A stretch of DNA of 64,000 nt from Uliginosibacterium paludis (GTDB taxonomy: Bacteria > Pseudomonadota > Gammaproteobacteria > Burkholderiales > Rhodocyclaceae). This document shows, piece by piece, positions 9,348-18,244 of the stretch (position 1 is its first letter; every line of letters begins with the position of its first letter). The stretch is taken from contig NZ_JBDIVF010000001.1 in assembly GCF_039631355.1 (NCBI RefSeq), positions 806,001 through 870,000 of the forward strand, given 5' to 3'. The notes under the pieces are model-generated. The model made no database searches, was not told the DNA's origin, and saw only the letters and a list, made by a program, of their open reading frames with translations. The translations under genes were made by a program, and so were the position numbers.

Positions 9348-9596
9348 ATGGCCCTGATGATCACGGACGATTGCATCAACTGCGATGTATGCGAGCCGGA
9401 ATGCCCCAACAACGCGATTTCCCAAGGCGAGGAAATCTATGAAATCGACCCGAATAAGTGCACCGAATGCGTCGGCCACTATGACGAGCCGCAATGCCAG
9501 CAGGTCTGCCCGGTCGACTGCATCCCGCACAACCCGGACATCGTGGAGAGCCACGATCAGCTGATGACCAAGTTCATCCGCCTGACCCAGAAGTAA
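9348..9596 (+). CDS. YfhL-family 2[4Fe-4S] ferredoxin
   Basis: 82 aa. The first cluster motif is CINCDVCEPECPNNAI; the second is CTECVGHYDEPQCQQVCPVDCI, with the extended spacing of the YfhL / Allochromatium-type 2[4Fe-4S] ferredoxins. A ribosome site AAAGGA precedes the ATG. It lies just after coaD, as in many proteobacteria, and ends at a strong hairpin terminator. It is a low-potential electron carrier; the partner is unknown. Confidence 0.93.
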   Translation: MALMITDDCINCDVCEPECPNNAISQGEEIYEIDPNKCTECVGHYDEPQCQQVCPVDCIPHNPDIVESHDQLMTKFIRLTQK

Positions 9597-9610
9597 TCCG
9601 GCCTTACCAG

Positions 9611-9641
9611 AAAAAAACCGGGCCACGGCCCGGTTTTTTTC
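9611..9641 (+). terminator. Bidirectional intrinsic terminator
   Basis: A CCGGGCC / GGCCCGG stem with a 3-nt loop flanked by A and T tracts on both sides, between the convergent ferredoxin and dynamin-like genes. It can act in both directions. Confidence 0.93.
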
Positions 9642-9660
9642 TTTCTGCGGCGCAGGCGCT

Positions 9661-11625
9661 TCAGGCAGCCTTGCCCTCGGCCGCATCGGCCAGCGGCCGC
9701 ATCTCGCTGCCCAGCGCCTTTTCGATCATGAAACGCATCGCGTCGATTTCCTTCATCTGGCGCAGCAGTGCGGCTTCCGCCTGGAAGAGTTCCTTGATGC
9801 GATCTTCCAGCGTGCCGGTTGCCTCGTGCACCCGCTTCACGCTTTCAAGGCGGCGCTTGAGCTGGAGCTGGTACTCGCGCACCTGGGTTTCGAGCGGCGA
9901 CATCACGACGCGCAGCCACTGCTCCACATCACGGTTGGCCAGCTCGAAGGTCTTGCGCGCTTCGAGCGCCACGGTCTCGAAGAAACGCTGCGTCAGCGAA
10001 CCCTTGGTGTGGGTCACCATCGCGGTAAGGGTATTGATTTCCTCGTTGAAGGACCGCTCCAGACGAAGGATGTCCCGCTCGTAGCGCAGGGTCGAGAAGC
10101 CATTGGGCGGCGCAAGCTTCAGGCCGTGCTCGACTGCCATGCGCTTGTACATCGCGTCGAGCATCGAGGTGATTTCGTTGATGTCGCCCGACGAGTTGCG
10201 CAGCTTGGCACGCAGCGCATCGAAGAACTCGACCATGGCGTTGCGCAGGTCGCGCGACAGCGTCGCGCCCGTCATCGCTTCGCGCGTGCGGCGCGTCTCG
10301 ACGCGGACCGCATCCATGCCGATGTGCGAATACACGCGATTCGAGAGGTTGGTGAACACGCTGCGCACCGCGTGGTATTTCTGCAGGCCGCGGTCGAACT
10401 CGTCCTTCTCGGCGCGCACCTTGCGCATCATGTATTCGATGACGCTCTGGTTCTTGCCGCGCAGGTCGGCCATTTCCTTGAGCTGCTCCCGCAGCCCGAC
10501 CAGCCGCGTGTGCAGCAGCTCGCCTACGCGACCGACGATCTCGCCGCATTCGAGCAGGGTGTTGTCGCGGATGATCTCCTGCCGGGTCGGCAGCAGCTCG
10601 GCCGACAGCGCCGCTTCGAGATCGGCAATGCGCGAACGCTCGAGCAGCGCCTCGTCGCGATTGACCTTGGCAAGCAGCGCCTTCTGCGCCGACACCGGGA
10701 AAACCTGGGTCTCGGGCACTTCAAGGATGGAGGCGACACTGCGGACCTGCTTGCCGATTTCGCCTTCCACATCCTGCTCGGAGCGCAGACCGTCCCAAAG
10801 GCCGTCAATCTTGTTGAGCACCACGATCCGGCCGCGACGCTGACCGTGCCCCACATTCACATGCTTCTGCCAGACCTGCAGATCGCTGTGGGTCACGCCG
10901 GTATCGGCCGCCAGGATGTACAGCACCGAATGTGCCGACGGCAGCAGCGAGAGCGTCAGCTCCGGCTCGGAACCGATGGCGTTGAGCCCCGGGGTGTCGA
11001 TGATGACCAGCCCCTGCTCCAGCAGGGGATGCGGAAACTGGACGATGGCATGACGCCAGGCAGCGATCTCAACCATGCCATTGGCATCAGGCCGCGTGCC
11101 ATTCACGCCAGTGTCATCGATCGGAAAACCCAGCTGTTCGGCTTCGTCGCGCGGCACCAGGCGCGTCTCGCCAACCCGTGCAAAGGCGCGCTGCAGACTC
11201 TCGGCGTCGTCCAGCGCAATCGGTTCGAACACCCATTCGCTCGCCGTACGGCGCAGTTCCGAAATGCTTTCCTGGCGGTTGCGCGTTTCGATCGGCAGCA
11301 GACGAACTCCGGGCTGCTGGCCGTCTTCCCACTGCAGCTCGGTCGGGCACATCGTAGTGCGGCCGGCGCTCGACGGCAGGATTCGGCTGCCGTAATGCGA
11401 GAAAAAGATGGCGTTGATCAGCTCTGACTTGCCGCGCGAGAACTCGGCCACAAAAGCCACGACCAGCTTGTCCTCGCGCAGGCGGTCCAGCACGTATTGC
11501 AGGCGCGCGTCAGTCTGCGCATCGCCGATCTCGTTCTGGTTCAGCCAGGACCGCAGGTGCTGGACGGAATTGGCCACATCCCCGCGCCAGCGGGTATAGG
11601 CCGAATAATTTTCAATCAGGGCCAT
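9661..11625 (-). CDS. Dynamin-family GTPase
   Basis: 654 aa. GTPase signatures are G1 FVAEFSRGKSELINAIFF (residues about 56-72), a threonine in GRTTMCPTE as G2, G3 IIDTPGLNAIG and G4 VLNKIDG. Long helical, coiled-coil-prone segments follow. These features match bacterial dynamin-like proteins, which remodel membranes or act in stress and phage defence. A clear hydrophobic paddle was not seen. It is encoded alone, convergent with the ferredoxin gene; its role here is not known. Confidence 0.87.
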   Translation of the reverse strand: MALIENYSAYTRWRGDVANSVQHLRSWLNQNEIGDAQTDARLQYVLDRLREDKLVVAFVAEFSRGKSELINAIFFSHYGSRILPSSAGRTTMCPTELQWEDGQQPGVRLLPIETRNRQESISELRRTASEWVFEPIALDDAESLQRAFARVGETRLVPRDEAEQLGFPIDDTGVNGTRPDANGMVEIAAWRHAIVQFPHPLLEQGLVIIDTPGLNAIGSEPELTLSLLPSAHSVLYILAADTGVTHSDLQVWQKHVNVGHGQRRGRIVVLNKIDGLWDGLRSEQDVEGEIGKQVRSVASILEVPETQVFPVSAQKALLAKVNRDEALLERSRIADLEAALSAELLPTRQEIIRDNTLLECGEIVGRVGELLHTRLVGLREQLKEMADLRGKNQSVIEYMMRKVRAEKDEFDRGLQKYHAVRSVFTNLSNRVYSHIGMDAVRVETRRTREAMTGATLSRDLRNAMVEFFDALRAKLRNSSGDINEITSMLDAMYKRMAVEHGLKLAPPNGFSTLRYERDILRLERSFNEEINTLTAMVTHTKGSLTQRFFETVALEARKTFELANRDVEQWLRVVMSPLETQVREYQLQLKRRLESVKRVHEATGTLEDRIKELFQAEAALLRQMKEIDAMRFMIEKALGSEMRPLADAAEGKAA

Positions 11626-11754
11626 GATCAGGCTCCGTAAGGGTTCGAATCAACGGTGGCTACGGTGTTTACCGGCACTATTGGTCTTTAGCATAACGCC
11701 CTTTTGTCCATTGCATTCACTGCCCGGCGTCAAGTGTTGGACAAATGCCGTCAG

Positions 11755-12582
11755 TCAGCTGCCGGACGGTTTCCGCTGACAGCGCGGGCAATGAAAAGTG
11801 GCCCGCTGGGCCATGATCGTGCGCTCGATGCCTCGCCCGCACACCCGACAGGGCTCACCGTCGCGACCATATACAAAGTACTGCTGCTGGAAGTAGCCCG
11901 GCGAGCCATCACTGTGGACAAAATCGCGCAGCGTGCTGCCGCCGGCAGCCAGCGCATCCTCCAGCGTCAGCCGGATTTCTTCGGCCAGACGCGCGCATCG
12001 CGCCGGACCGAGCCGTCCGGCCGGCGTCGCCGGATGGATGCGGGCCCGGAACAAACTCTCCGAAGCATAGATGTTGCCCACGCCGACCAGCAGGTGGCTA
12101 TCCATGATCGCCAGCTTGACGGGCGTTCTCCGCCCGGCCAGCAGCTGCGCCAGCGCCTTGCCGCCAAACCCCTCCTCCAGCGGCTCCAGCCCGAGGGAAG
12201 CCAGCAGCGGATGCGTGAGCTCACCGGCTGGCAGCCAGAGTACGGCACCGAAGCGCCGCGGATCGCGCAGGCGCAGAACGTGCGACCCCAGCTCCAGATC
12301 AAAGTGATCATGCTTTTCCGGCACACTGCCAAGCGGCAGCACGCGCAGACTGCCCGACATGCCCAGATGAATCAGCAGCGCCCCCTGCGCAAAATCGATC
12401 AGCAGGTACTTCGCCCGGCGCCGCACCGCCAGCACCTGTCGCCCCTCGAGCAGGGCGGACAGCGCCTCGGGCACCGGATAGCGCAGGCGTGGCTGGCGAA
12501 TCCTGACCCCGCTGACCGTACTGCCCAGCAGCCAGGGCTCGATCCCTCGCCGTGTGATTTCGACCTCAGGCAACTCCGGCAT
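11755..12582 (-). CDS. mutM: Formamidopyrimidine-DNA glycosylase
   Basis: 275 aa. Excises 8-oxoguanine and formamidopyrimidines and nicks the abasic site. After Met removal the protein begins PELPEVE, with the catalytic Pro and Glu. The helix-two-turn-helix region contains GVGNIYASESLFRARIHP, and the C-terminal zinc finger is CRVCGRGIERTIMAQRATF then CPRCQ. It is divergent from the TPR gene, so a promoter should lie in the gap. Confidence 0.97.
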   Translation of the reverse strand: MPELPEVEITRRGIEPWLLGSTVSGVRIRQPRLRYPVPEALSALLEGRQVLAVRRRAKYLLIDFAQGALLIHLGMSGSLRVLPLGSVPEKHDHFDLELGSHVLRLRDPRRFGAVLWLPAGELTHPLLASLGLEPLEEGFGGKALAQLLAGRRTPVKLAIMDSHLLVGVGNIYASESLFRARIHPATPAGRLGPARCARLAEEIRLTLEDALAAGGSTLRDFVHSDGSPGYFQQQYFVYGRDGEPCRVCGRGIERTIMAQRATFHCPRCQRKPSGS

Positions 12583-12699
12583 GCTCTTCCCCGCCTTTCC
12601 CCATTACGACAATCGAGCCCCAAAACAAGTCCGGACTGCTGATAAGATCAACGCAAGACCAAGCCCATGACGCGCTCTCGCGCACTGCAGGGACCCCCA

Positions 12700-14334
12700 A
12701 TGCCACTCCCCTTTCGCCCGAACCCCTGCCTGCTGGCCCTCGGCCTGGCTGGCGCCCTGCTGACCTTGCCCGCGGCGGCGGCGGATGCCCGCAAGCCGCG
12801 CATCGAGGAAACCTCGCGCACGTCCAGGCCGCCGCTCAACAGTGCGCAACTGCTCGCGCAGATGTTCCTCAGCGAAATCGCGCTCGCCCGCGGCATGCTC
12901 GATGATGCGGCCTTTGGCTACAGCGACCTGGCCCGCCAGACGAACGACACGCGGATCATAAGGCGCGCCAACGAGATCGAGTTGGCCCGTGTGATGCTGC
13001 ACGCCCAGCAGAAACCAGAGGAAGCGGAGGCCGCGATCCGCAAGACGCTGGCGCAGACGCCTGCCGCACGGGAAAAGGTGCTGAGCCAGCTGCCGGACAT
13101 CTTCTCCCGCAATCAGGACAAGAACGCCACCGTCGCCATCGTTCGCCGCCTCGCCGAACCCTATGTCCAGACAGCCGAAGCCCAGTACGCGATCGCCTCG
13201 GTCGAACGCGACGCCAACCACGCCGCCGAGGCTTATGCGGCCGCACGCCTGGCCCAGTCCCTCAAGCCTGACTGGGAGCCGGCCATGCTGGTCTTGCTGG
13301 AAACCACGCCAGACGCGCGCCAGGCCGAAACGGCCGATCTGCTGAAAGCGTTCTGCCAGCGCAACCCGCAAGCCATCGACGCCCGGGTGGCCCTCGCCCG
13401 CTGGCTGGTGCAGACCCGGCAGACGCAGGAAGCAACCGACGAAGCGCGCAAGTTGCTGGCCACCCAGCCCGAAAACCCGGCCCTGAGTTTTGCCATGGTC
13501 GGCGTTTTTGTGGAAGCCGAAGCCTATGCAGATGCCGAGGCGCAGCTCCAGAGGCTGATCGACGACAACTGGGGGGAAGCCGATCGTCTGCAGCTGGTAC
13601 TGGCCCAGGTGCAGGAAGCCCAGGGCAAGACCGCGCTGGCACTGGCCGGCTACGACCGCATCGCGGTCGGCACGCAGTTCGTAGCCGCCCAGGGGCGACG
13701 CGCCCGATTGCTCGCTGCAACAGGACAGTGGCCCGAAGCCCGTGCCGCCCTGCGCAATGCGGCACAGCGTTCGCCGGACGACCGCGCCCGCCTGCTGATG
13801 CAGGAAGCGCTGCTGCTGCGCCAGGCTGACCGCCGCGCAGAGGCGCTCGCCGTGCTCGACGAAGTCCTTGCCGAACACCCCGACAACATCGACGCGCTCT
13901 ACGACAGCGCCCTCCTCGCCGAGCAGACCGGCAAGCCCGCCGAACTCGAAAAACGTCTGCGCAGGCTGCTGGCGCTCGACGCCGACCACGCGCACGCCCT
14001 GAACGCACTCGCCTATTCCTATGTCGAGCGCAATGTGCGCCTCGGTGAAGCGGAAAAAATGCTCGAGCGTGCCATCCAGCTCGAACCGGAAGACCCCGCC
14101 ATCCTCGACAGCCTCGGCTGGCTGTATTTCCGTCAGGGCAAGCTGCCCGGAGCGGAGGAGTTGTTGCGCAAGGCCTTTGCGCTGTTTCCCGATCCCGAGG
14201 TCGCGAGCCACCTGATTGAAGTGCTCTGGACTGCCGGCAAGAAGGACGAAGCGCGCCAGCAATATCGCGAAGCGCTGAGCCGGCACGCGGATGACGCAGT
14301 CCTGAATCGCACCGGCAAACGCCTCGGCCTCTGA
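12700..14334 (+). CDS. Exported tetratricopeptide-repeat protein
   Basis: About 544 aa with a signal peptide (CLLALGLAGALLTLPAAAADA). Many TPR-type helical pairs are visible; the clearest is ALNALAYSYVERNVRLGEAEKMLERAIQLEPEDPAILDSLGWLYFRQGKLPGAEELLRKAF near the C-terminus. The start at 12700 has GGGA upstream; 12667 is an alternative. It lies 7 nt before lolB, so it probably acts at the envelope, perhaps as an assembly scaffold. The same TPR-lolB-ispE order is common in betaproteobacteria. Confidence 0.88.
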   Translation: MPLPFRPNPCLLALGLAGALLTLPAAAADARKPRIEETSRTSRPPLNSAQLLAQMFLSEIALARGMLDDAAFGYSDLARQTNDTRIIRRANEIELARVMLHAQQKPEEAEAAIRKTLAQTPAAREKVLSQLPDIFSRNQDKNATVAIVRRLAEPYVQTAEAQYAIASVERDANHAAEAYAAARLAQSLKPDWEPAMLVLLETTPDARQAETADLLKAFCQRNPQAIDARVALARWLVQTRQTQEATDEARKLLATQPENPALSFAMVGVFVEAEAYADAEAQLQRLIDDNWGEADRLQLVLAQVQEAQGKTALALAGYDRIAVGTQFVAAQGRRARLLAATGQWPEARAALRNAAQRSPDDRARLLMQEALLLRQADRRAEALAVLDEVLAEHPDNIDALYDSALLAEQTGKPAELEKRLRRLLALDADHAHALNALAYSYVERNVRLGEAEKMLERAIQLEPEDPAILDSLGWLYFRQGKLPGAEELLRKAFALFPDPEVASHLIEVLWTAGKKDEARQQYREALSRHADDAVLNRTGKRLGL

Positions 14335-14341
14335 GAATCCG

Positions 14342-14908
14342 ATGAAAAGACTCCTTGTTCTCGCCCTGGCGGGACTGCTCGCCGCCTGCGCCAGCACCCC
14401 GCCCGCACCGAAGGAAATCCCGCCACGCCCGGACCGGGAAAGCCTGCAGAAGTTCGCCCTCAACGGCCGGGTCGCCATCCTGCAGGGCACGAAATCCAAC
14501 ACCGTCAGGCTGGCGTGGGAGCACGCCGGCGAGAGTGACGCGATCGGGTTTGCCTCGCCGCTGGGCTCGCTGCTCGCCGAACTGCAGCGGACGCGTACCG
14601 GAGCCATCTGGCTCACCGCAGATGGTGAGCGCTATGAAGCGCGCACGGCAGACCGGCTCATTACCCGGCTGACCGACACCCCCGTGCCCATCGACTCGCT
14701 GATCCTCTGGATTACCGGTCGCGTGGGCGGCCGAGCGGAAAACATCCTGCGTGACCCGTTCGGACGCATCCAGAGTGCACGCGATGAGGGCTGGGAGGTC
14801 CGCATCACCGCGTATGAATCCGAACTGCCCAACGCCCTGCCGCGCAATCTCGAGGTCGAATACCCCGGCCTGCGGCTCAAGATCATTGTGGAAGAATGGC
14901 TGCTCTAG
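14342..14908 (+). CDS. lolB: Outer-membrane lipoprotein insertion factor LolB
   Basis: 188 aa with a lipoprotein leader MKRLLVLALAGLLAACAS (lipobox LAAC). The mature part (FALNGRVAILQG, LAWEHAGESDAIGFASPLGSLLAELQ) is typical LolB, which receives lipoproteins from LolA and inserts them in the outer membrane. The position just before ispE supports the call. The last codons overlap the ispE start by 13 nt. Confidence 0.93.
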   Translation: MKRLLVLALAGLLAACASTPPAPKEIPPRPDRESLQKFALNGRVAILQGTKSNTVRLAWEHAGESDAIGFASPLGSLLAELQRTRTGAIWLTADGERYEARTADRLITRLTDTPVPIDSLILWITGRVGGRAENILRDPFGRIQSARDEGWEVRITAYESELPNALPRNLEVEYPGLRLKIIVEEWLL

Positions 14909-15771
14909 ACGATTTCCTGCACTGCCCTGCTCCGGCCAAGATCAACCTGTTCCTGCACGTCACCGGACGCCGTCCGGATGGTTATCACCTGCTGCAGACC
15001 GCATTCCGGATGATCGACCGGGGTGACACCCTGGGTTTCAGCCTCCGTCAGGATGGAGAAATCCGTCGCACCCGGGACATTCCGGGTGTGCCGGAAGAAA
15101 CCGATCTCGTCGTGCGGGCTGCCCGACTGCTGCAGCAAAAAACCGGCTGCCGCCTCGGCGCCGACATCCGCCTCGACAAACACCTTCCGATGGGGGGCGG
15201 GCTGGGCGGCGGCAGCTCTGACGCGGCCACCACACTGCTTGCGCTCAACCGTCTCTGGCAACTGGGCTGCACCCGCAGCGAGCTCCAGACTTGGTCACTC
15301 GCGCTCGGCGCAGACGTTCCCTTCTTCATATTCGGCGAGACCGCCTGGGCAGAAGGCGTGGGCGAAGCACTCCGCCCCCTGGCACTGCCGCCGGCGTGGT
15401 ACGTGATCATCGAGCCCCCGGTTTCCGTACCGACCCCAGAAATATTTCGTGCAAAAGATTTGACAAGAGACACTCCGATGCTCATAATGCCGGGCTTCGC
15501 AGCTGAGCAAACAAATGCGCTTCTCGAACAACAGGGACGCAACGATTTGCAGAAAGTAGCCTGCAGGCTGTATCCGGAAGTCCAGTCAGCGCTTGACGCG
15601 CTGGGCAAATTCGGGGCAGCGCGGATGAGCGGATCAGGGGCGTGCGTGTTCCTTCCTTGCACATCAGAGCAACAGGCGGCGGGAGTTGCGGAAGCGGTAA
15701 GAAGCGAGTGGCGGGTGTGGCATGCCCCTTCGCTCGACAGGCATCCGATGCATGCCTGGGTTGAAGATTGA
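14896..15771 (+). CDS. ispE: 4-diphosphocytidyl-2-C-methyl-D-erythritol kinase
   Basis: 291 aa GHMP kinase of the MEP isoprenoid pathway. Seen: CPAPAKINLFLHVTGRRPDGYHLLQT at the N-terminus, the ATP loop PMGGGLGGGSSDAATTLLALN, and C-terminal GAARMSGSGACVFL. The middle of the gene (about 15.44-15.6 kb) is less GC-rich than the rest, but the reading frame is intact. It is upstream of tRNA-Gln and prs, a conserved order. Confidence 0.97.
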   Translation: MAALDDFLHCPAPAKINLFLHVTGRRPDGYHLLQTAFRMIDRGDTLGFSLRQDGEIRRTRDIPGVPEETDLVVRAARLLQQKTGCRLGADIRLDKHLPMGGGLGGGSSDAATTLLALNRLWQLGCTRSELQTWSLALGADVPFFIFGETAWAEGVGEALRPLALPPAWYVIIEPPVSVPTPEIFRAKDLTRDTPMLIMPGFAAEQTNALLEQQGRNDLQKVACRLYPEVQSALDALGKFGAARMSGSGACVFLPCTSEQQAAGVAEAVRSEWRVWHAPSLDRHPMHAWVED

Positions 15772-15826
15772 GTTTTATCTGAACGGCGGTTCACGCGTTG
15801 GCTCCGCCGGGCAGTTGAAGGTTTGT

Positions 15827-15900
15827 TGGGGAGTCGCCAAGTTGGTTAAGGCACCGGATTTTGATTCCGGTATTCGAAGGTTCGAGTCCTTCTTCCCCAG
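15827..15900 (+). tRNA. tRNA-Gln (anticodon TTG)
   Basis: A cloverleaf of 74 nt: acceptor TGGGGAG paired with TTCCCCA, an anticodon stem CCGGA/TCCGG around loop TTTTGAT (anticodon TTG), and a T-arm GAAGG TTCGAGT CCTTC. The discriminator is G, followed by CCC, so the CCA end is not encoded. It sits between ispE and prs as in other betaproteobacteria. Confidence 0.95.
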
Positions 15901-15912
15901 CCCTACATAAAG

Positions 15913-15949
15913 TCGGGCAGGTCACAGCCGAGGCTGTCGGCCTGCCCGA
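15913..15949 (+). terminator. Long hairpin between tRNA-Gln and prs
   Basis: A 9-bp perfect outer stem (TCGGGCAGG / CCTGCCCGA) encloses a second perfect stem ACAGCC-GA-GGCTGT. The following bases are gttgtttc, a weak T-rich tail. It could end the tRNA transcript or fold in the prs leader. Confidence 0.5.
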
Positions 15950-15986
15950 GTTGTTTCTGCCAGCGCAAAAATAGCAAGAGGTAGTC

Positions 15987-16943
15987 ATGGCTTACCGCAG
16001 CCTGATGGTCTTCACCGGAAACGCCAACCCCAAACTGGCAGCTGATGTTGTCAAACGCCTGGGAATTTCCATCGGATCTGCCACAGTCGGTCGTTTTTCC
16101 GACGGTGAAGTCAACGTCGAACTGCTGGAAAACGTTCGCGGCAAGGACGTATTCGTTCTTCAGCCGACGTCGGTTCCCACCAACGACAACCTCATGGAGC
16201 TGATGATCATGGTCGACGCGCTCAAGCGCGCTTCTGCCGGCCGGATCACCGCAGCCATTCCCTATTTCGGTTACGCCCGTCAGGATCGTCGTCCGCGCTC
16301 TGCCCGCGTGCCGATCACCGCCAAGGTCGTGGCCAACATGCTGCAGGCCGTGGGCGTGCAGCGCGTGCTGACCGTCGATCTGCACGCTGACCAGATCCAG
16401 GGCTTCTTCGACATTCCGGTCGACAACATCTACGCTACCCCGCTGCTGCTCTCGCATCTGCGCAAGACCGAGCAGTCGAGCGACCTGATGGTCGTCTCGC
16501 CGGACGTTGGCGGCGTGGTGCGCGCACGTGCGGTCGCCAAGCAGCTCGAAACCGAACTGGCCATCATCGACAAGCGCCGTCCCAAGGCCAACGTTTCCGA
16601 AGTAATGAACATCATCGGCGACGTGAAAGACCGTACCTGCGTGATCGTCGATGACATCGTCGACACCGCCGGCACGCTCTGCAAGGCCGCCCAGGCACTG
16701 AAGGCGCATGGCGCCAAGCGCGTGGTGTCCTACATCACCCACGCCGTGCTGTCCGGCTCCGCCATTGCCCGCATCACCGAGTCGGAGCTCGACGAACTCG
16801 TCGTGACCGACACCATTGCGCTGCGCGACGAAGCCCGCGCCTGTCCCAAGATCAAGCAGGTCTCGATCGGCTCGCTGCTGGCGGACACCATGCTGCGCAT
16901 CAGCAACGAAGAGTCCGTGTCCTCGCTGTTCATGGACGACTGA
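15987..16943 (+). CDS. prs: Ribose-phosphate pyrophosphokinase
   Basis: 318 aa, the normal length. Makes PRPP from ribose-5-phosphate and ATP for nucleotide, His and Trp synthesis. Seen: FSDGEVNVELLENVRGKDVFVLQ, the Mg/ATP region DLHADQIQGFFDIPVDN, and the PRPP loop CVIVDDIVDTAGTLC. A purine-rich ribosome site AGAGGT precedes ATG. The next gene, rplY, follows after 90 nt. Confidence 0.98.
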   Translation: MAYRSLMVFTGNANPKLAADVVKRLGISIGSATVGRFSDGEVNVELLENVRGKDVFVLQPTSVPTNDNLMELMIMVDALKRASAGRITAAIPYFGYARQDRRPRSARVPITAKVVANMLQAVGVQRVLTVDLHADQIQGFFDIPVDNIYATPLLLSHLRKTEQSSDLMVVSPDVGGVVRARAVAKQLETELAIIDKRRPKANVSEVMNIIGDVKDRTCVIVDDIVDTAGTLCKAAQALKAHGAKRVVSYITHAVLSGSAIARITESELDELVVTDTIALRDEARACPKIKQVSIGSLLADTMLRISNEESVSSLFMDD

Positions 16944-17033
16944 TCGCTTTCAAGGCTGCGCCGACTGGCGTGGCCTTTTTACCGGATGCCGCTCTGGTCG
17001 CGGATCGGCATCGCTCAACTGGAGAAGTACAAC

Positions 17034-17651
17034 ATGCAATTCAACGTCAAAGCCACCAAGCGCGACGCCAAGGGTACGGGTGCGAGCCGCCGCCAGCGTC
17101 GTGAAGGCGTCACTCCCGGCATCATCTATGGCGCCGGCAAGGAAGCCGTCCAGATCAATCTGGATCACAACGACCTCTACCACGCTCTGCGCAAGGAAGC
17201 TTTCCACAGCTCCGTGCTGAGCATCGATGTCGAAGGCTCCATCGAAACCGCCGTCCTGCGTGACGTGCAATGGCATCCGTTCCGCCAGATCGTGCTGCAC
17301 GTCGATCTGCAACGCGTCGACGCCACCCACGCCACCCACATCAAGGTGCCGCTGCACTTCGTCGGCGCCGACGTGTGCCCGGGCGTGAAGCTGCAACACG
17401 GCCTGTTCTCCCACAACGTCACCGAAGTTGACGTCAAGGGTCTGCCGGCCGCCCTGCCCGAGTTCATCGAAGTGGACGTGTCCGCTCTGGAAGCCGGCTC
17501 GGCGATCCACCTGCGCGACCTGAAGCTGCCGGCCGGTGTCGAACTGGCTCATGCGACGGACGCCGACAAGGTTGCCGCGTCGATCTTCATGCCGCGTGGT
17601 GCCGCTGAAGCCGCTGACGCAGGCAGCGCTGAAGGCGAAGCCAAGGCCTGA
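17034..17651 (+). CDS. rplY: 50S ribosomal protein L25 (CTC-type)
   Basis: 205 aa; binds 5S rRNA. It starts MQFNVKATKRDAKGTGASRRQRREG, with GGAG 9 nt before the ATG. Residues 1-95 are the L25 domain and the rest is the TL5/CTC C-terminal beta domain found in the long form. The tail is Ala/Glu-rich. It overlaps pth by 1 nt; prs-rplY-pth-ychF is a classic order. Confidence 0.97.
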   Translation: MQFNVKATKRDAKGTGASRRQRREGVTPGIIYGAGKEAVQINLDHNDLYHALRKEAFHSSVLSIDVEGSIETAVLRDVQWHPFRQIVLHVDLQRVDATHATHIKVPLHFVGADVCPGVKLQHGLFSHNVTEVDVKGLPAALPEFIEVDVSALEAGSAIHLRDLKLPAGVELAHATDADKVAASIFMPRGAAEAADAGSAEGEAKA

Positions 17652-18244
17652 TGAGCCAACCGGCTCCGCGCCTGATCGTCGGCCTCGGGAATCCCGGGGC
17701 CGAATACACCGAGACCCGGCATAACGCCGGGTTTTGGTTTTGTGAGCGCCTGGCGCAGGATCTGGGCGCCCGCCTCAATCATGAGAGCCGTTTTCACGGC
17801 TTCGTCGGCAAGGCAGGCAACACCTGGCTTCTGCTGCCGCAGACCTTCATGAACCGCTCCGGGCAGTCCGTTCTTGCCCTGGCGCACTTTCATCGCATCC
17901 CGCCCGGCGAAATTCTCGTCGTGCATGACGAACTCGACATCCCGCCGGGTCAGCTCCGGTTGAAATTCGGCGGCGGACTCGGCGGACACAATGGCCTGAA
18001 GGACATCACGTCGCGCCTCTCGAGCCAGGACTACTGGCGCCTGCGGATCGGCATCGGTCATCCGGGCGACAGGAATGCCGTGGCAAACTACGTGCTGAAC
18101 CGCCCGCGCCGCGAAGAGCAGGACGAGATCGACCGCGCGATCGACCGCGCGCTGGCTACCTGGCCAAAGATCGCAGCAGGCGACTGGAACGCGGCCACCC
18201 AACACATCAACGCGCGCCCTGCGGCGCCCAAGGAACAAGCATGA
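17651..18244 (+). CDS. pth: Peptidyl-tRNA hydrolase
   Basis: 197 aa. Recycles peptidyl-tRNA released from stalled ribosomes. Seen: LIVGLGNPGAEYTETRHNAGFWF with the catalytic His in RHNAGF, PQTFMNRSGQSV, VVHDELDIPPG and GGGLGGHNGLKDI. It is translationally coupled on both sides (1-nt overlap with rplY, ATGA overlap with ychF). Confidence 0.98.
   Translation: MSQPAPRLIVGLGNPGAEYTETRHNAGFWFCERLAQDLGARLNHESRFHGFVGKAGNTWLLLPQTFMNRSGQSVLALAHFHRIPPGEILVVHDELDIPPGQLRLKFGGGLGGHNGLKDITSRLSSQDYWRLRIGIGHPGDRNAVANYVLNRPRREEQDEIDRAIDRALATWPKIAAGDWNAATQHINARPAAPKEQA

Noticed and set aside
12604..14616. 670-codon minus-strand open frame
   Set aside because: Antisense to the TPR gene and part of lolB; no recognisable protein.
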